Shown: positions 1 to 11,160, counted from the first letter of the stretch. The stretch: 64,000 nucleotides of DNA from Pseudomonadota bacterium (GCA_021800795.1 JAJYYO010000016.1:1-64000); one strand, 5' to 3'. Notes: a model not told the origin generated them from the letters alone. Made by a program: numbers and translations.

Positions 1-112
1 CCTTGCCGCCGACGCTGATGCCCTCGGCGCTGGGAATGATGACGGGGCGCCCGCCGCGCAACACGGCAGCGGCGGAATTGGATGTGCCCAGATCGATGCC
101 TATGATGTTCAT
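1..112 (-). CDS. DnaK-like Hsp70 chaperone, N-terminal fragment
   Basis: Only the first 37 codons lie in the window; the gene runs off the left edge. Translation from the ATG at 110-112 gives [17 protein letters not shown], the phosphate-1 loop of the Hsp70 actin-like ATPase. It is the last visible gene of a minus-strand chaperone operon (Hsp20, GroEL, BCAM0308 protein, HPF), so it is probably an accessory stress Hsp70 rather than the housekeeping dnaK; that paralogy is inferred from context, since only the N-terminus is visible. It could also be an HscC-like Hsp70. Confidence 0.8.
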   Translation of the reverse strand, partial: MNIIGIDLGTSNSAAAVLRGGRPVIIPSAEGISVGGK

Positions 113-123
113 ACGGTTCTCCT

Positions 124-241
124 AACGAGCATGGCATGTAGCCACCCCCAATAATGAAACTCGCCATGCCCGTTTCCCTCACCCAAACCCTCTCCCGGAG
201 GGAGAAGGGACAAACGAACGCTTACGCGAGTTTCACGTTAA
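124..241 (+). repeat. Dispersed intergenic repeat, copy 1 (118 bp)
   Basis: Nearly the same sequence recurs in the same orientation at 5879-5997. It begins with a hairpin of GCATGGC and GCCATGC arms, continues with a CCCTCTCCCGGAGGGAGA palindrome and ends in TTTCACGTTAA. Here it fills the gap between the HPF stop and the DnaK start and would be transcribed as the operon spacer. The palindromic core resembles sequences translated inside cobQ and livF further on. Confidence 0.8.
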
Positions 242-291
242 ACCAGTTTGTCGTTGATGCTGAAAATTGGCTGATTGAAAACACGGGGCGT

Positions 292-675
292 CTATTCGGT
301 CGCACGCTCTTCGTTATTTTCTTCACCTTCTGCGCCCTTGTTGATGCGCACATGCGTCTTCACATCACCGCGTATCTTGTGCGCATAGTCCTCAATCTGG
401 CGTTTGGCTGCATCGAAGGCATCGCGCAAGGCCACATAAACATCTTCGGCATGGTCGCGGTTCACCACGATCTCGCCGCCTGGCACGCCGATATCGATGC
501 GCACATTAAACTGCTTGCCCTGATGGTGGTGCTTGTGCGGCATCTCGACCACCACCCTGCATGACATAATGTGATTGAAGAACTCATCGAGTTTTGCCGC
601 CTTGCTGCGAATACGGGCTTCCAGCGCTTCCGAATGTTCAACATCGCGGATGGTAATTTGCAATGGGATCTGCAT
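292..675 (-). CDS. HPF/RaiA-family ribosome-associated protein (operon copy)
   Basis: 127 residues with the beta-alpha-beta-beta-beta-alpha pattern of the S30AE (HPF/YfiA) family: MQIPLQITIRDV start, a basic HKHHHQGK loop, the strand region VRIDIGVPGGEIVVNRDHAED, and the helix VYVALRDAFDAAKRQIEDY. The acidic, low-complexity tail (GAEGEENNEE) is typical of YfiA-like short forms, which bind the 30S decoding site and silence ribosomes under stress. It lies in a chaperone operon, which suggests stress-specific use, unlike the second family member at 11177-11503 beside rpoN. The two are clearly different paralogues. Confidence 0.85.
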   Translation of the reverse strand: MQIPLQITIRDVEHSEALEARIRSKAAKLDEFFNHIMSCRVVVEMPHKHHHQGKQFNVRIDIGVPGGEIVVNRDHAEDVYVALRDAFDAAKRQIEDYAHKIRGDVKTHVRINKGAEGEENNEERATE

Positions 676-708
676 GATCTTCTCCTGAAATTGTTTGAGC
701 GGCGCCTG

Positions 709-1206
709 TCAGTGTTCCCAGTTCACGCGCAACAAATTTTGTTCAGGGTTGTAGTGAAACTCCAGTTCGCCCTGATAAGCATGGTGCAGCGCTTCGCCTA
801 TGTCGCGTGCCAGATGAATATCGGTGGTGGTCACCAGCGTTTCGCCCGGTTTTTCTTCAACAGCCATGATGCGTTGCAGCGGGTGTTCTTGCCGCTCGCG
901 TTGCTCATGGTGACGTACCAGATGCATGATTTCGTCGCGATGTGATTGAAAGAACTCGCCCTTCATGCTCAGAAAGCCGGCGGGGTAATGATCGTGGATG
1001 CGGTGACAGGCAGGGCAGATCTCCTGATGTGCGTCTGCCGGGGCCGTCAGCCACTGCCAGCGCCCTTCATGGAATACCGCGCCGCATTGCGGACAGACCG
1101 AGGGTTCGTGCAGCTTGCCTTTTGCCTTGTAGGCATCGTGCACGCGCTCCTGAAACAGGTTGTCGTGCCGGGTGATTTTGCCAAAACCTGATGTCGTGTA
1201 ACTCAT
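709..1206 (-). CDS. BCAM0308-family zinc-motif protein
   Basis: 165 residues beginning MSYTTSGFGKITRHDNLFQERVHD, a pattern I recognise from the BCAM0308 family. Two CxxC pairs, CPQC (about residue 38) and CPAC (about 64), probably bind one zinc. The C-terminal part (LVTTTDIHLARDIGEALHHAYQGEL) may be an alpha/beta domain. Biochemical function is unknown. BCAM0308 belongs to the low-oxygen-activated locus of Burkholderia cenocepacia, which also carries Hsp20 and universal stress proteins. The same kind of neighbours here (Hsp20, GroEL, HPF, DnaK) point to a role in stress or anaerobic survival; this is inference. Confidence 0.75.
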   Translation of the reverse strand: MSYTTSGFGKITRHDNLFQERVHDAYKAKGKLHEPSVCPQCGAVFHEGRWQWLTAPADAHQEICPACHRIHDHYPAGFLSMKGEFFQSHRDEIMHLVRHHEQRERQEHPLQRIMAVEEKPGETLVTTTDIHLARDIGEALHHAYQGELEFHYNPEQNLLRVNWEH

Positions 1207-1234
1207 GATATTCTCCTTAAGGTTTGATTACATG

Positions 1235-1251
1235 CTCGCCTGAACGGCGAG
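1235..1251 (-). other. Intercistronic hairpin between groEL and the BCAM0308 gene
   Basis: A perfect 6-bp stem CTCGCC/GGCGAG with a 5-nt loop sits directly after the groEL stop. No T run follows on the minus strand, so it is more likely an mRNA-stabilising or processing stem inside the operon than a terminator. Confidence 0.5.
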
Positions 1252-1252
1252 T

Positions 1253-3382
<2,130 letters not shown>

Positions 3383-3386
<4 letters not shown>

Positions 3387-3574
3387 GATATTTCTCCTGG
3401 GTTGTTTGCAGTTGAGTCAGCCCCCCTGTTTGCAGGCTCTGTCACGCCGACAGAACCGTCGCAGTCATGAATCACTTCTCCGGGTTGCGAGCCCTGCTCG
3501 CCTTCAACACTATACTCTGCCGGATTCATCAGAACCAGATCAATTTCTTCGGGCTGGGTGAGATGGTGGCTCAT
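3383..3574 (-). CDS. Small acidic protein of unknown function, coupled to hsp20
   Basis: 63 residues from the ATG at 3572-3574, chosen because AAAGGAA lies at ribosome-binding distance upstream; a longer 79-residue version starting at 3622 lacks such support. Sequence begins MSHHLTQPEEIDLVLMNP and is rich in E, D and G, with one cysteine and no signal or membrane segment. The stop overlaps the hsp20 start by four bases, so it is likely expressed as the leader cistron of the stress operon. I do not recognise a family. Confidence 0.55.
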
Positions 3575-3693
3575 GCCGATTCCTTTCAATAGGGACCGAT
3601 CGTTTTCAGGGAACTGACGCATGAAAAGATACGCGCAATATTTGCATGTGCATATAGGCCAAAGTGCATAGGCATTTCGGCCTAGTCTTGAAG

Positions 3694-3748
3694 CTAGGAA
3701 CCTGTCGGACTTCTTTCGCGAGACGAAAGAAGTCCGGCAGGCTCCTAG
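3694..3748. repeat. Long intergenic hairpin (25-bp stem)
   Basis: The arms at 3694-3718 and 3724-3748 pair over 25 bp with two G-T type mismatches and a 5-nt loop. It lies between the end of the Kef antiporter gene and the stress operon. On the minus strand it follows the antiporter stop but has no T tract, so it may be a dispersed palindromic repeat that also limits read-through. The motif AGTCCGGCAGGCTCC looks like a repeat common in this group, from memory. Confidence 0.6.
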
Positions 3749-3778
3749 GCCTGTCGAGCAGCGGGGGGAATGCAGGGG

Positions 3779-5749
3779 TTAAAGCAGGCCTTTGTGCAGC
3801 CGGGTTTCGGCGATTTCCAGTGCTTCGGGCAGGCCCAGCAATACCAGCACGTCACCGGCTTGCAAGATCATTTCTTCGGAAGGTTGTGCGCCATGCACGT
3901 TGTAGCGTCGCAAGGCCTTTACCTCGACATTCAGCGTGTCCAGTTCGGCATCGCGCAGACGGCGACTCACAAAGGCTGAATCCATTTTGAGCAGGACATT
4001 CAGAAAACGGGGTTGCATCTCATCGCTGATTTCGATGTCGTCGTTTGTGCGAAGATAACCGTTGAACATGGCATAACGGCGCGCGCGATTTTCCTGAACG
4101 TGGCGAACCACGCGGGACAGCGGCACGCCCGCCAGCAACAGCGCCTGCGAGGCCAGCATCACGCTGCCTTCCAGCACTTCGGCGACCACCTCGGCCGCCC
4201 CTGCGTTCTTCAGCATTTCCATGTTGGAATCATCTGTCGCGCGCACTACCACGGGCAAATCGGGGCGCAGTTCCTTGACATGTCTTAAAATAGCCAGCGT
4301 GGAGTGTTTGTCCTCGTAACTCACCACCAGCACCTTGGCGCGCATCAGTCCGGCTGCCATCAGCACTTCCCGTTTGGCCGCATCGCCATACACCACGCTT
4401 TTTTTGGCGGCAGCGGCTTCGCGAACACGGTGCGAATCAAGATCGAGCGCGATGAAACGCAGCTCCTCCTCCTCCAGTATGCTGGCCAGCTTTTGTCCGC
4501 TGCGCCCGTAACCGCATAAAATGATATGGCCGGTGCTCGACATGCTCTGGATGGCGATCTGGTGCATCTGCAAGGCGCGATTGGTCCATTCCGCAGCGGA
4601 AAAGCGGCGCGCAATGGCTTCGCCGTACTGGATCAGAAAAGGTGCGGTCAGCATGGACAGCAGCATGGCGGCCAGCGTGATCTGCATGGTTGCGCCATGC
4701 AGCAGGTGAGCCTCGTCGGCCAGCGTCAACAGCACGAAGCCGAATTCGCCGGCTTGTGCAAGACCGATGCCGCTGCGCAGGGCGACACCCCAGTTTCCCT
4801 CGAATGCACGCGCCAGCAGGGTGACGATCAGCGCCTTGAGCAGAATCAGTGTACAGAGCGCCAGCAATACCCAGATCAGATTGGCGGCAACGCTTGCAAG
4901 ATTGAGCATCATACCGATAGTGACGAAGAACAGCCCCAGCAATACGTCGCGGAACGGCTTGATGTCTTCTTCCACCTGATAACGATATTCTGTTTCGGAA
5001 ATCAGCATGCCGGCCACAAAGGCGCCCAGCGCCAGTGAAAGTCCTGCCAGTTCGGTCAGATAAGCCAGGCCCAGGGTGATGAACAGCACGTTGAGCGTGA
5101 ACAGTTCGGATGATTTCTGGCCCGCTACCACGTGAAACCAGCGACGCATCACGTGCTGGCCGAACACCAGCAGCACCAGCAGCACAACGGTGGCCTTGAG
5201 CATCGCATAGCCCAGTGTGGCGGGAAGGTTGTCGGGCTGGGATGCCAGGGCGGGAATGATGATCAACAGAGGGACGACGGCCAGATCCTGAAACAGCAGC
5301 ACGCCCATCATTTGCTGACCGTAGGGCAGGTTGAGTTCGGCGCGTTCAACCAGCATCTTGCTGACGATCGCGGTGGAGGACATTGCCAGTATGCCGCCCA
5401 GCGCCAGTCCCGCGCGCCAGTCCATGCCGAACAGCCAGCCGACCGAAATCATCAGCAGGATGCTGGCCATCACTTGCGCACCGCCCAAACCGAACACGGT
5501 GCGACGCATCGCTCGGAGTCTTGTCAGGCTGAATTCCAGGCCGATGCTGAACATCAGAAACACCACGCCAAATTCGGCAAGGTGGCGTGTGCTCGGCGCG
5601 TCGGGTATCCAGCCGAAGGCATGCGGGCCGATTAAAATGCCGACCGCGAGGTAGCCCAGCATCACCGGCAAACGCAGGATGCGGCAGACCACCACCACAA
5701 GGACTGCGGTAGCCAGCAGGATCAGTACAGGAGATAAGGAGTTGTCCAT
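3779..5749 (-). CDS. Monovalent cation:proton antiporter-2 (Kef/YbaL type)
   Basis: 656 residues. The first ~390 form 12-13 membrane helices of the CPA2 fold, with LAEFGVVFLMFSIGLEFS and the helix GFVLLTLADEAHLL. A cytoplasmic RCK_N (TrkA-N) domain begins at about 408 with the Rossmann motif GYGRSG, and an RCK_C (TrkA-C) domain closes the protein (about 580-656). It likely exports K+ or Na+ against protons and is gated by nucleotides or glutathione adducts. Its promoter region is shared with nothing on the other side. Annotation as kefB, kefC or ybaL cannot be separated by eye. Confidence 0.88.
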   Translation of the reverse strand: MDNSLSPVLILLATAVLVVVVCRILRLPVMLGYLAVGILIGPHAFGWIPDAPSTRHLAEFGVVFLMFSIGLEFSLTRLRAMRRTVFGLGGAQVMASILLMISVGWLFGMDWRAGLALGGILAMSSTAIVSKMLVERAELNLPYGQQMMGVLLFQDLAVVPLLIIIPALASQPDNLPATLGYAMLKATVVLLVLLVFGQHVMRRWFHVVAGQKSSELFTLNVLFITLGLAYLTELAGLSLALGAFVAGMLISETEYRYQVEEDIKPFRDVLLGLFFVTIGMMLNLASVAANLIWVLLALCTLILLKALIVTLLARAFEGNWGVALRSGIGLAQAGEFGFVLLTLADEAHLLHGATMQITLAAMLLSMLTAPFLIQYGEAIARRFSAAEWTNRALQMHQIAIQSMSSTGHIILCGYGRSGQKLASILEEEELRFIALDLDSHRVREAAAAKKSVVYGDAAKREVLMAAGLMRAKVLVVSYEDKHSTLAILRHVKELRPDLPVVVRATDDSNMEMLKNAGAAEVVAEVLEGSVMLASQALLLAGVPLSRVVRHVQENRARRYAMFNGYLRTNDDIEISDEMQPRFLNVLLKMDSAFVSRRLRDAELDTLNVEVKALRRYNVHGAQPSEEMILQAGDVLVLLGLPEALEIAETRLHKGLL

Positions 5750-5878
5750 GGTTCAAGTGTGCGTCGTGTGCCCGCCGATAATGCCGTACTACCGCGCAGT
5801 TTGCAAAGATTAAAATGCTGAGCAGTGAGTGGTGAATTTATTTACCGACTCCCGACTTACAACTTACGACTAGCTTCT

Positions 5879-5997
5879 AACGGGCATGGCGAAGATGCCA
5901 CCCCCGATGATGAATCTCGCCATGCCCGTTTCCCTCACCTCAATCCTCTCCCGGAGGGAGATGAGGCAAACGAATCACTACGCGAATTTCACGTTAA
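5879..5997 (+). repeat. Dispersed intergenic repeat, copy 2 (119 bp)
   Basis: Same orientation and near-identical to 124-241: GGGCATGGCGA hairpin, CCCTCTCCCGGAGGGAGA-like palindrome, and a TTTCACGTTAA end. It ends only 8 bp before the kdsD -10 element, so it supplies the upstream part of the kdsD promoter. Reading kdsD from an earlier ATG would translate this repeat. Confidence 0.8.
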
Positions 5998-6004
5998 GCA
6001 CTGT

Positions 6005-6010
6005 TATAAT
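6005..6010 (+). promoter_or_regulatory. Consensus -10 element of kdsD
   Basis: A perfect TATAAT hexamer ends 7 bp before the preferred kdsD ATG at 6018. No good -35 box is seen at 17 bp; that position falls inside the repeat. Transcription from this box would begin at or next to the ATG, giving a leaderless or nearly leaderless mRNA. Confidence 0.45.
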
Positions 6011-6017
6011 GCGATGC

Positions 6018-7004
6018 ATGAATAATTCTCTTTTTGCAGCCTCGCGCGCGTTAGAACTGGGCCGTCAGGTGCTGGATATCGAAGCCGCAGCCGTGCAGGC
6101 GCTAAGCGCACGCCTTGATAACAGTTTTTTGCAGGCGCTGGAATTAATACTGCAATGCAAAGGGCGCGTGATCGTCAGCGGCATGGGAAAATCCGGACAC
6201 ATCGCGCGCAAGATTGCCGCGACCATGTCCAGCACGGGCACGCCCGCCTACTTCGTGCATCCGGGTGAGGCCAGCCACGGCGACCTTGGCATGGTTGCCG
6301 GCTGCGATGTGTTCATCGCGCTGTCCTATTCCGGCGAAAGCATGGAACTGATGACCATCGTGCCCATCATCAAGCGACAGGGGGCGAAACTGATCAGCAT
6401 GACAGGCAATCCTTCTTCCAGCCTGGCGCGGGTGGCGGATGTGCATCTGAATGCGGCGGTTGACAGGGAAGCCTGTCCGATGGGACTGGCGCCGACGGCC
6501 AGCACCACGGCGTCCCTTGCGCTGGGCGACGCGCTGGCGGTGGCGCTGCTCGATGCAAAGGGATTTAACGCGGAAAGTTTTGCCCGCTCTCATCCGGGCG
6601 GCAGTCTGGGGCGGCGTCTGCTGACCCTGGTGCGAGATGTCATGCGCAGCGGTACGCGCATGCCTATGGTATTGGAAAACGTCATGCTGAGCGCCGCACT
6701 GATGGAAATGTCGCGCAAAGGCGTAGGCATGACCGCCATTGTCGATGAAAATGAGATCGTGAAGGGCATCTTTACCGATGGCGATTTGCGGCGCACCCTG
6801 GAAAAAAATCTTGATTTTGGCAGTACGCCGGTGAAGAGTGTGATGTCGGTCAATCCGCGCTGCATCAGTCCCGACAGCCTGGCAAGCGAAGCGGTGCAGC
6901 TGATGGAGCAGTACAATATCAACCAGATGCTGGTCGTGAATGAACAGCATCGGCTGGTGGGCGCATTGAATATGCACGACCTGCTGCATGCCAAGGTTAT
7001 TTAA
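6018..7004 (+). CDS. kdsD: D-arabinose-5-phosphate isomerase
   Basis: Converts ribulose-5-phosphate to arabinose-5-phosphate, the first step of KDO synthesis for lipopolysaccharide. From the ATG at 6018 the protein has 328 residues, the same length as E. coli KdsD. A SIS domain (about 35-170) carries GMGKSGH and SYSGES; two CBS domains follow (about 205-328), ending in GALNMHDLLHAKVI. The earlier ATG at 5886 was rejected because it would translate the dispersed repeat. It opens the cluster kdsD-kdsC-lptC-lptA-lptB, which makes and exports LPS. Confidence 0.95.
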   Translation: MNNSLFAASRALELGRQVLDIEAAAVQALSARLDNSFLQALELILQCKGRVIVSGMGKSGHIARKIAATMSSTGTPAYFVHPGEASHGDLGMVAGCDVFIALSYSGESMELMTIVPIIKRQGAKLISMTGNPSSSLARVADVHLNAAVDREACPMGLAPTASTTASLALGDALAVALLDAKGFNAESFARSHPGGSLGRRLLTLVRDVMRSGTRMPMVLENVMLSAALMEMSRKGVGMTAIVDENEIVKGIFTDGDLRRTLEKNLDFGSTPVKSVMSVNPRCISPDSLASEAVQLMEQYNINQMLVVNEQHRLVGALNMHDLLHAKVI

Positions 7005-7058
7005 GGTGCTGCTACTTACCACTCTCTACTTATCACTTACTGCTTTTGGGAGATACCC

Positions 7059-7592
7059 ATGTTTTTGAGCCGCGCAAAATTGATACGACTGGTCGCCTTT
7101 GATGTGGATGGCGTCATGACGGATGGCGGGCTGTTCCTGTCGGATTCCGGCGAGGAGTTCAAACGCTTCAATTCGCTGGACGGGCATGGTGTGAAAATGT
7201 TGCGCGCCAGCGGCGTTGAAGTTGCCATCATCACCGGGCGCACTTCCCGCTGTGTCGAGATGCGCGCGCAGAATCTCGGCATTACCCATGTCTATCAGGG
7301 CGCGGCACACAAGCTCGACGCGCTCGTTGAGCTGCTCGACAAACTGAAACTGTCGCGCGATGTCACGGCTTACATGGGCGATGATGTCGTTGACCTGTGT
7401 GTGATGCGCCATGTAGGGCTTGCGATCAGCGTGCCGGAGTCGCCGGAATTGGTGCGCCAGCATTCCCATTACGTGACGCGTCGTAACGGCGGGCACGGCG
7501 CCGTGCGCGAGGCATGCGAGATGATCATGTCGGCGCAGGGTACACTGGCAGCACAACTGGCGCCCTATTTGAACAGCTGCGAGCCTGTTTGA
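7059..7592 (+). CDS. kdsC: KDO-8-phosphate phosphatase (HAD family)
   Basis: 177 residues of the C0-type HAD family, which forms tetramers. Motif I is VAFDVDGVMTDG with the nucleophile Asp at about 16; motif II is ITGRTS; motif IV is MGDDVVDLCVM. It releases phosphate from KDO-8-P to give KDO. It sits 54 bp after kdsD and 14 bp before lptC in the same direction. The short gap before it is rich in CTTA/ACTT heptad-like repeats. Confidence 0.94.
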   Translation: MFLSRAKLIRLVAFDVDGVMTDGGLFLSDSGEEFKRFNSLDGHGVKMLRASGVEVAIITGRTSRCVEMRAQNLGITHVYQGAAHKLDALVELLDKLKLSRDVTAYMGDDVVDLCVMRHVGLAISVPESPELVRQHSHYVTRRNGGHGAVREACEMIMSAQGTLAAQLAPYLNSCEPV

Positions 7593-7606
7593 AATGACTG
7601 TTTGAA

Positions 7607-8188
7607 ATGACTGTCGCTGCGCGAACGCGTTATTGGTTGCCGCTGTTGCCCTTGCTGGCTTTGCTGGCATTTGTCTACTGGCTGGATAAACAGGTGCAAC
7701 AGGAAGTGGTCGCCAGCGTTAATAATCAGCGCCACGATCCGGATGGCATCATGGACAATTTTTCTGCGGTCAAGATGGACATGCAGGGTGTGCCGAGTGC
7801 ACTGCTGTCTGCCAAGCAATTGCGCCACTACCCGGATCATGATACGACCGAACTCGAATTGCCGAAACTGACCATGCTCAATGCAGAACGTCCGCCCGTT
7901 CACATTAAAGGGTTGCACGGCAATGTTTCCAGCCGCGGCGATGAAGTGATTTTTCGTGACGATGTGGTTGTGCTGCGCGAACCGGTCGGCACCCAGTCGG
8001 CCATGACCTTGCGCACAGAGTATCTGCGCGTCCTGCCAAACAAGGACTGGGCCAATACCGATCGCGCTGTTACGATGGTCGATGCATACAACACGATCCA
8101 CGCAATCGGCATGGAAATGGACAATAAAACACGCATCCTGAAACTGCTCTCCCACGTTAGAAGTGAACATCTGCCCCATGCGAAATAG
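7607..8188 (+). CDS. lptC: LPS export protein LptC
   Basis: 193 residues. An N-terminal membrane anchor (YWLPLLPLLALLAFVYWL) is followed by a periplasmic beta-jellyroll of the OstA-like type (MDNFSAVKMDMQGVPSALLSAKQLRHYPD). LptC links the LptB2FG transporter in the inner membrane to LptA. Sequence conservation in this family is low; position between kdsC and lptA makes the call firm. The stop overlaps the lptA start region. Confidence 0.9.
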   Translation: MTVAARTRYWLPLLPLLALLAFVYWLDKQVQQEVVASVNNQRHDPDGIMDNFSAVKMDMQGVPSALLSAKQLRHYPDHDTTELELPKLTMLNAERPPVHIKGLHGNVSSRGDEVIFRDDVVVLREPVGTQSAMTLRTEYLRVLPNKDWANTDRAVTMVDAYNTIHAIGMEMDNKTRILKLLSHVRSEHLPHAK

Positions 8189-8720
8189 ATTCCTGCTGCT
8201 GATTTTTCTGATGCTGTGCATCCCGATGAGCTTTGCCGAAAAGGCGGATCACGACAAGCCTATCGATATCGATGCGGACAGGGCGGATGTAGACGATGCC
8301 AGACAGATCAGCACCTTTACGGGCAATGTGGTGGTAACCCAGGGCACCATGGTGATACGCGGCGACAAGATGGTTGTGACGCAGGATAAAGACGGTTTCA
8401 AACACGGTACGGCTTATGGACATCCGGCCAGTTACAGACAGAAACGCGAAGGGCTGGATGAATATGTGGAAGGCTACGGCGAGCGCATCGAATATGACAC
8501 GCGTGCCGATACCGTGGATTTCTATGTACAGGCGAGGGTAAAACGCGCTCAGGATGAAGTACGTGGCGAACACGTTACCTACAATTCGAAGACCGATATT
8601 TTTCAAGCGGACGATAAAGGCGCCGAGAAGGGTGTGCCGAAACGTGTGCATGCCGTGCTGTATCCGAAACCAAAACCGGCCAGCGGGGTAGATGCAGCGC
8701 CGGTAGTGGAGAAGAAATGA
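8178..8720 (+). CDS. lptA: LPS transport periplasmic protein LptA
   Basis: 180 residues. Start at 8178 chosen because it gives a clean signal peptide ([19 protein letters not shown], cleavage after SFA). The mature OstA domain begins [20 protein letters not shown] and shows the repeated strand pattern [19 protein letters not shown]. It forms the periplasmic bridge for lipopolysaccharide. The gene overlaps lptC by 11 bp and lptB by 4 bp, indicating coupled translation. Confidence 0.93.
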   Translation: MRNRFLLLIFLMLCIPMSFAEKADHDKPIDIDADRADVDDARQISTFTGNVVVTQGTMVIRGDKMVVTQDKDGFKHGTAYGHPASYRQKREGLDEYVEGYGERIEYDTRADTVDFYVQARVKRAQDEVRGEHVTYNSKTDIFQADDKGAEKGVPKRVHAVLYPKPKPASGVDAAPVVEKK

Positions 8721-9439
8721 GCGAATTGCGCGCGGTGGGTCTGAAAAAGAAATACGGCTTGCGCACGGTGGTGCATGACGCATCGCTGTCGGTGGTGAGC
8801 GGTGAAGTGGTGGGTTTGCTGGGGCCGAACGGTGCGGGGAAAACCACCTCGTTTTACATGATAGTCGGCCTGGTTGCTGCCGATGGCGGAAAAATATCAA
8901 TTGATAATCAAGATATTACACGAATGCCTATCCACAGGCGCGCGCGTCTGGGCCTGGGTTATCTGCCGCAGGAAGCCTCGATTTTTCGCCGCATGAGCGT
9001 GGCGCAAAATATTCAGGCGGTGCTCGAATTGCAGGATTTGTCTGACGAAGATATTCAGCTCAGGTTGGAGGAATTGCTGCAGGATCTGAACATTCACGCG
9101 ATCCGCAATAATCAGGCGATCAGCCTGTCCGGCGGCGAGCGGCGGAGGGTGGAAATCGCCCGTGCGCTTGCGACGAATCCACGCTTTATTTTGCTGGACG
9201 AACCGTTCGCAGGCGTCGACCCGATTGCGGTGCTCGATATTCAGAAAATCATCAGTTTTCTCAAGGAACGCAATATCGGCGTGCTGATTACCGATCATAA
9301 CGTGCGCGAAACACTGGGTATTTGCGATCGCGCCTACATTATTAATGCAGGATCGGTGATGGCTGAAGGCAAACCCGATGAAATCATCTACAATGAAGGC
9401 GTGAGGAAAGTCTATCTGGGTGAAAACTTCAAACTCTGA
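8717..9439 (+). CDS. lptB: LPS export ABC transporter ATPase LptB
   Basis: 240 residues. Walker [10 protein letters not shown] (about 36-44), Q-loop GYLPQEAS, signature [15 protein letters not shown], Walker [14 protein letters not shown] and the switch His in ITDHNVRE. It powers LPS extraction from the inner membrane with LptF and LptG, whose genes are not in this window. Followed by a 299-bp gap before rpoN. Confidence 0.96.
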   Translation: MSELRAVGLKKKYGLRTVVHDASLSVVSGEVVGLLGPNGAGKTTSFYMIVGLVAADGGKISIDNQDITRMPIHRRARLGLGYLPQEASIFRRMSVAQNIQAVLELQDLSDEDIQLRLEELLQDLNIHAIRNNQAISLSGGERRRVEIARALATNPRFILLDEPFAGVDPIAVLDIQKIISFLKERNIGVLITDHNVRETLGICDRAYIINAGSVMAEGKPDEIIYNEGVRKVYLGENFKL

Positions 9440-9738
9440 GGTGATTCCAGGAAACGTTTCCTTATATGGCATCGTTGAAGCGCTGGAAATCCAGAGTTTT
9501 GCGAGCATCCACTTCGTGGATTGCCTGCTTAAACCGCTAAGGATGAAGCGCAAGGAGCCGCGCAGCGAATGACGAGACATATCAGAAAGATAGGCGCACC
9601 CGCGAGGAGTAGGCCGTGCGGTACCCGTAGCTCGCGCTACGACCGCTACGCTCAGGGATGGGCGAGCACACTATATTCGCCTAAAATGGTTCTAGCAGGG
9701 ATATTGCCCGGCGGGCAATAACTCGCAACAATGGATTT
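9440..9738. other. Intergenic region lptB-rpoN with several palindromes
   Basis: No gene is supported. It contains a 12-bp perfect palindrome GGAAACGTTTCC (9450-9461), a hairpin ATCCAC-TTC-GTGGAT (about 9509-9523), GTAGCTCGCGCTAC, and a 19-bp near-palindrome TATTGCCCGGCGGGCAATA (9702-9720) that ends 18 bp before the rpoN ATG. The last could be an operator or an mRNA stem occluding rpoN translation. A minus-strand reading frame through this area is antisense to lptB and is not credible. Confidence 0.5.
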
Positions 9739-11160
9739 ATGAAAGCATCTTTACAACTTCGCCTGTCCCAGCAACTGACGCTCACGCCTCAGTTGCAACA
9801 GTCCATTCGACTGCTCCAGCTCTCCACCCAGGATATGCAGCAGGAAATCGCGCGCATGCTCGAAGAGAACCCCCTGCTGGAATTAAGCGAAGAGGTTACC
9901 TACAGTGAAGCGCGCAGCAGCGTCGAGCACGAGCGCGTTGAACAAAACCGCAGCGAGGAAGATCGCGGCAGCGATGAGGAGCGAAGCGACAATAGCGCGA
10001 ATGAGCCCTTGGAATGGAATACCGGCGCCGCGTCCGTCGATGATGAAAACGACTCTTATCCCGAACAAGCCGCATTGCAAGCCAGCATGCGAGAGTATCT
10101 GCACAGCCAGTTGTCGGTCAGCCAGCTGGATCATAAAGACAAACTGATTGTCGGGATGTTGATCGATGCGCTGGACGAAAATGGCTATATGCTCCAGGAT
10201 CTTGCCGAGCTGGCCGAACTATTGCCTGAAGAGTTGTGTATCACGCTGGATGATCTCGAAACGGCGCTGGTGCAATTGCAACACCTCGACCAACCGGGAC
10301 TGGGCGCACGGAATTTGTGCGAATGTCTGGCGCTGCAACTCAAGGCGCTGCCCGAAAGCACCCCGCAACGCGATCTGGCAATAAGTCTGGTCACTCACCA
10401 TCTCGATCTGGTGGCGGCTCACGATTTTGCCAGAATCAAAAAACTGTTGCGCTGCTCGGACGCTCATCTGCGCAACGCGCAGAATCTGATCGTCAGCCTG
10501 AACCCCAGGCCCGGTGACGCTTTCGACCGGAGCGTTGCGGATTATGTCGTACCCGATGTCATCGTAGAAAAACACAAGGGAAAATGGCGCGCCAGGCTCA
10601 ATTCGGACGCGATGCCCAGGCTGCGCGTCAACCAGCTTTATGCGAATATCCTGCAACAGCGCGATGAGAAGTCAGGCTCACCCCTTGCGGCGCAATTGCA
10701 GGAAGCGAGTTGGCTGGTCAAAAGCCTGCGGCAACGCTTCGAAACCATCCTGCGGGTAGCGCAGGCCATCGTCGAGCGTCAGGTTGCATTTCTGGAGCAT
10801 GGTGAGATAGCCATGCGTCCTCTGGTGTTGCGTGAAATAGCCGATGAGCTGGAATTGCACGAATCTACCGTATCGCGCGGCACCACGCAGAAATTTATGC
10901 ATACCCCGCGCGGAATTTACGAATTTAAATATTTCTTTGGCAGCGGTCTGGTCACGGAAAGTGGCGGCGTCTGTTCTTCTGCCGCAATACGCGAACTGAT
11001 CAAGCAATTGGTCAGCGGCGAAGATACACGCAAGCCACTGACGGACGGGCGCATGTCAGAAATCTTGGCGCAACAGGGCATCGTAGTCGCCCGACGCACC
11101 ATAGCAAAGTATCGGGAAGCGTTGCATATCCTCCCGGTAAATCTCCGTAAATCACTTTAA
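9739..11160 (+). CDS. rpoN: RNA polymerase sigma-54 factor
   Basis: 473 residues. Region I is glutamine- and leucine-rich (LRLSQQLTLTPQLQQSIRLLQLS); region II is acidic; the C-terminal half has the helix-turn-helix ELHESTVSRGTTQKFMHTPRG and the RpoN box ARRTIAKYRE close to the end. It directs RNA polymerase to -24/-12 promoters that need enhancer-binding ATPases. The classical partners hpf, ptsN, hprK and rapZ follow, as usual in betaproteobacteria. Confidence 0.97.
   Translation: MKASLQLRLSQQLTLTPQLQQSIRLLQLSTQDMQQEIARMLEENPLLELSEEVTYSEARSSVEHERVEQNRSEEDRGSDEERSDNSANEPLEWNTGAASVDDENDSYPEQAALQASMREYLHSQLSVSQLDHKDKLIVGMLIDALDENGYMLQDLAELAELLPEELCITLDDLETALVQLQHLDQPGLGARNLCECLALQLKALPESTPQRDLAISLVTHHLDLVAAHDFARIKKLLRCSDAHLRNAQNLIVSLNPRPGDAFDRSVADYVVPDVIVEKHKGKWRARLNSDAMPRLRVNQLYANILQQRDEKSGSPLAAQLQEASWLVKSLRQRFETILRVAQAIVERQVAFLEHGEIAMRPLVLREIADELELHESTVSRGTTQKFMHTPRGIYEFKYFFGSGLVTESGGVCSSAAIRELIKQLVSGEDTRKPLTDGRMSEILAQQGIVVARRTIAKYREALHILPVNLRKSL

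Noticed and set aside
3600-3690. Sigma-54 promoter upstream of the stress operon (TTGGCC...TGCA)
   Set aside because: The GG and GC dinucleotides are not at the required spacing.
5886-6017. N-terminal extension of KdsD from the ATG at 5886
   Set aside because: It would translate the dispersed repeat and part of the promoter; from 6018 the protein has exactly the family length.
8897-9580. 227-codon minus-strand frame over lptB and the following gap
   Set aside because: Antisense shadow of lptB; no domain pattern and no codon preference of its own.
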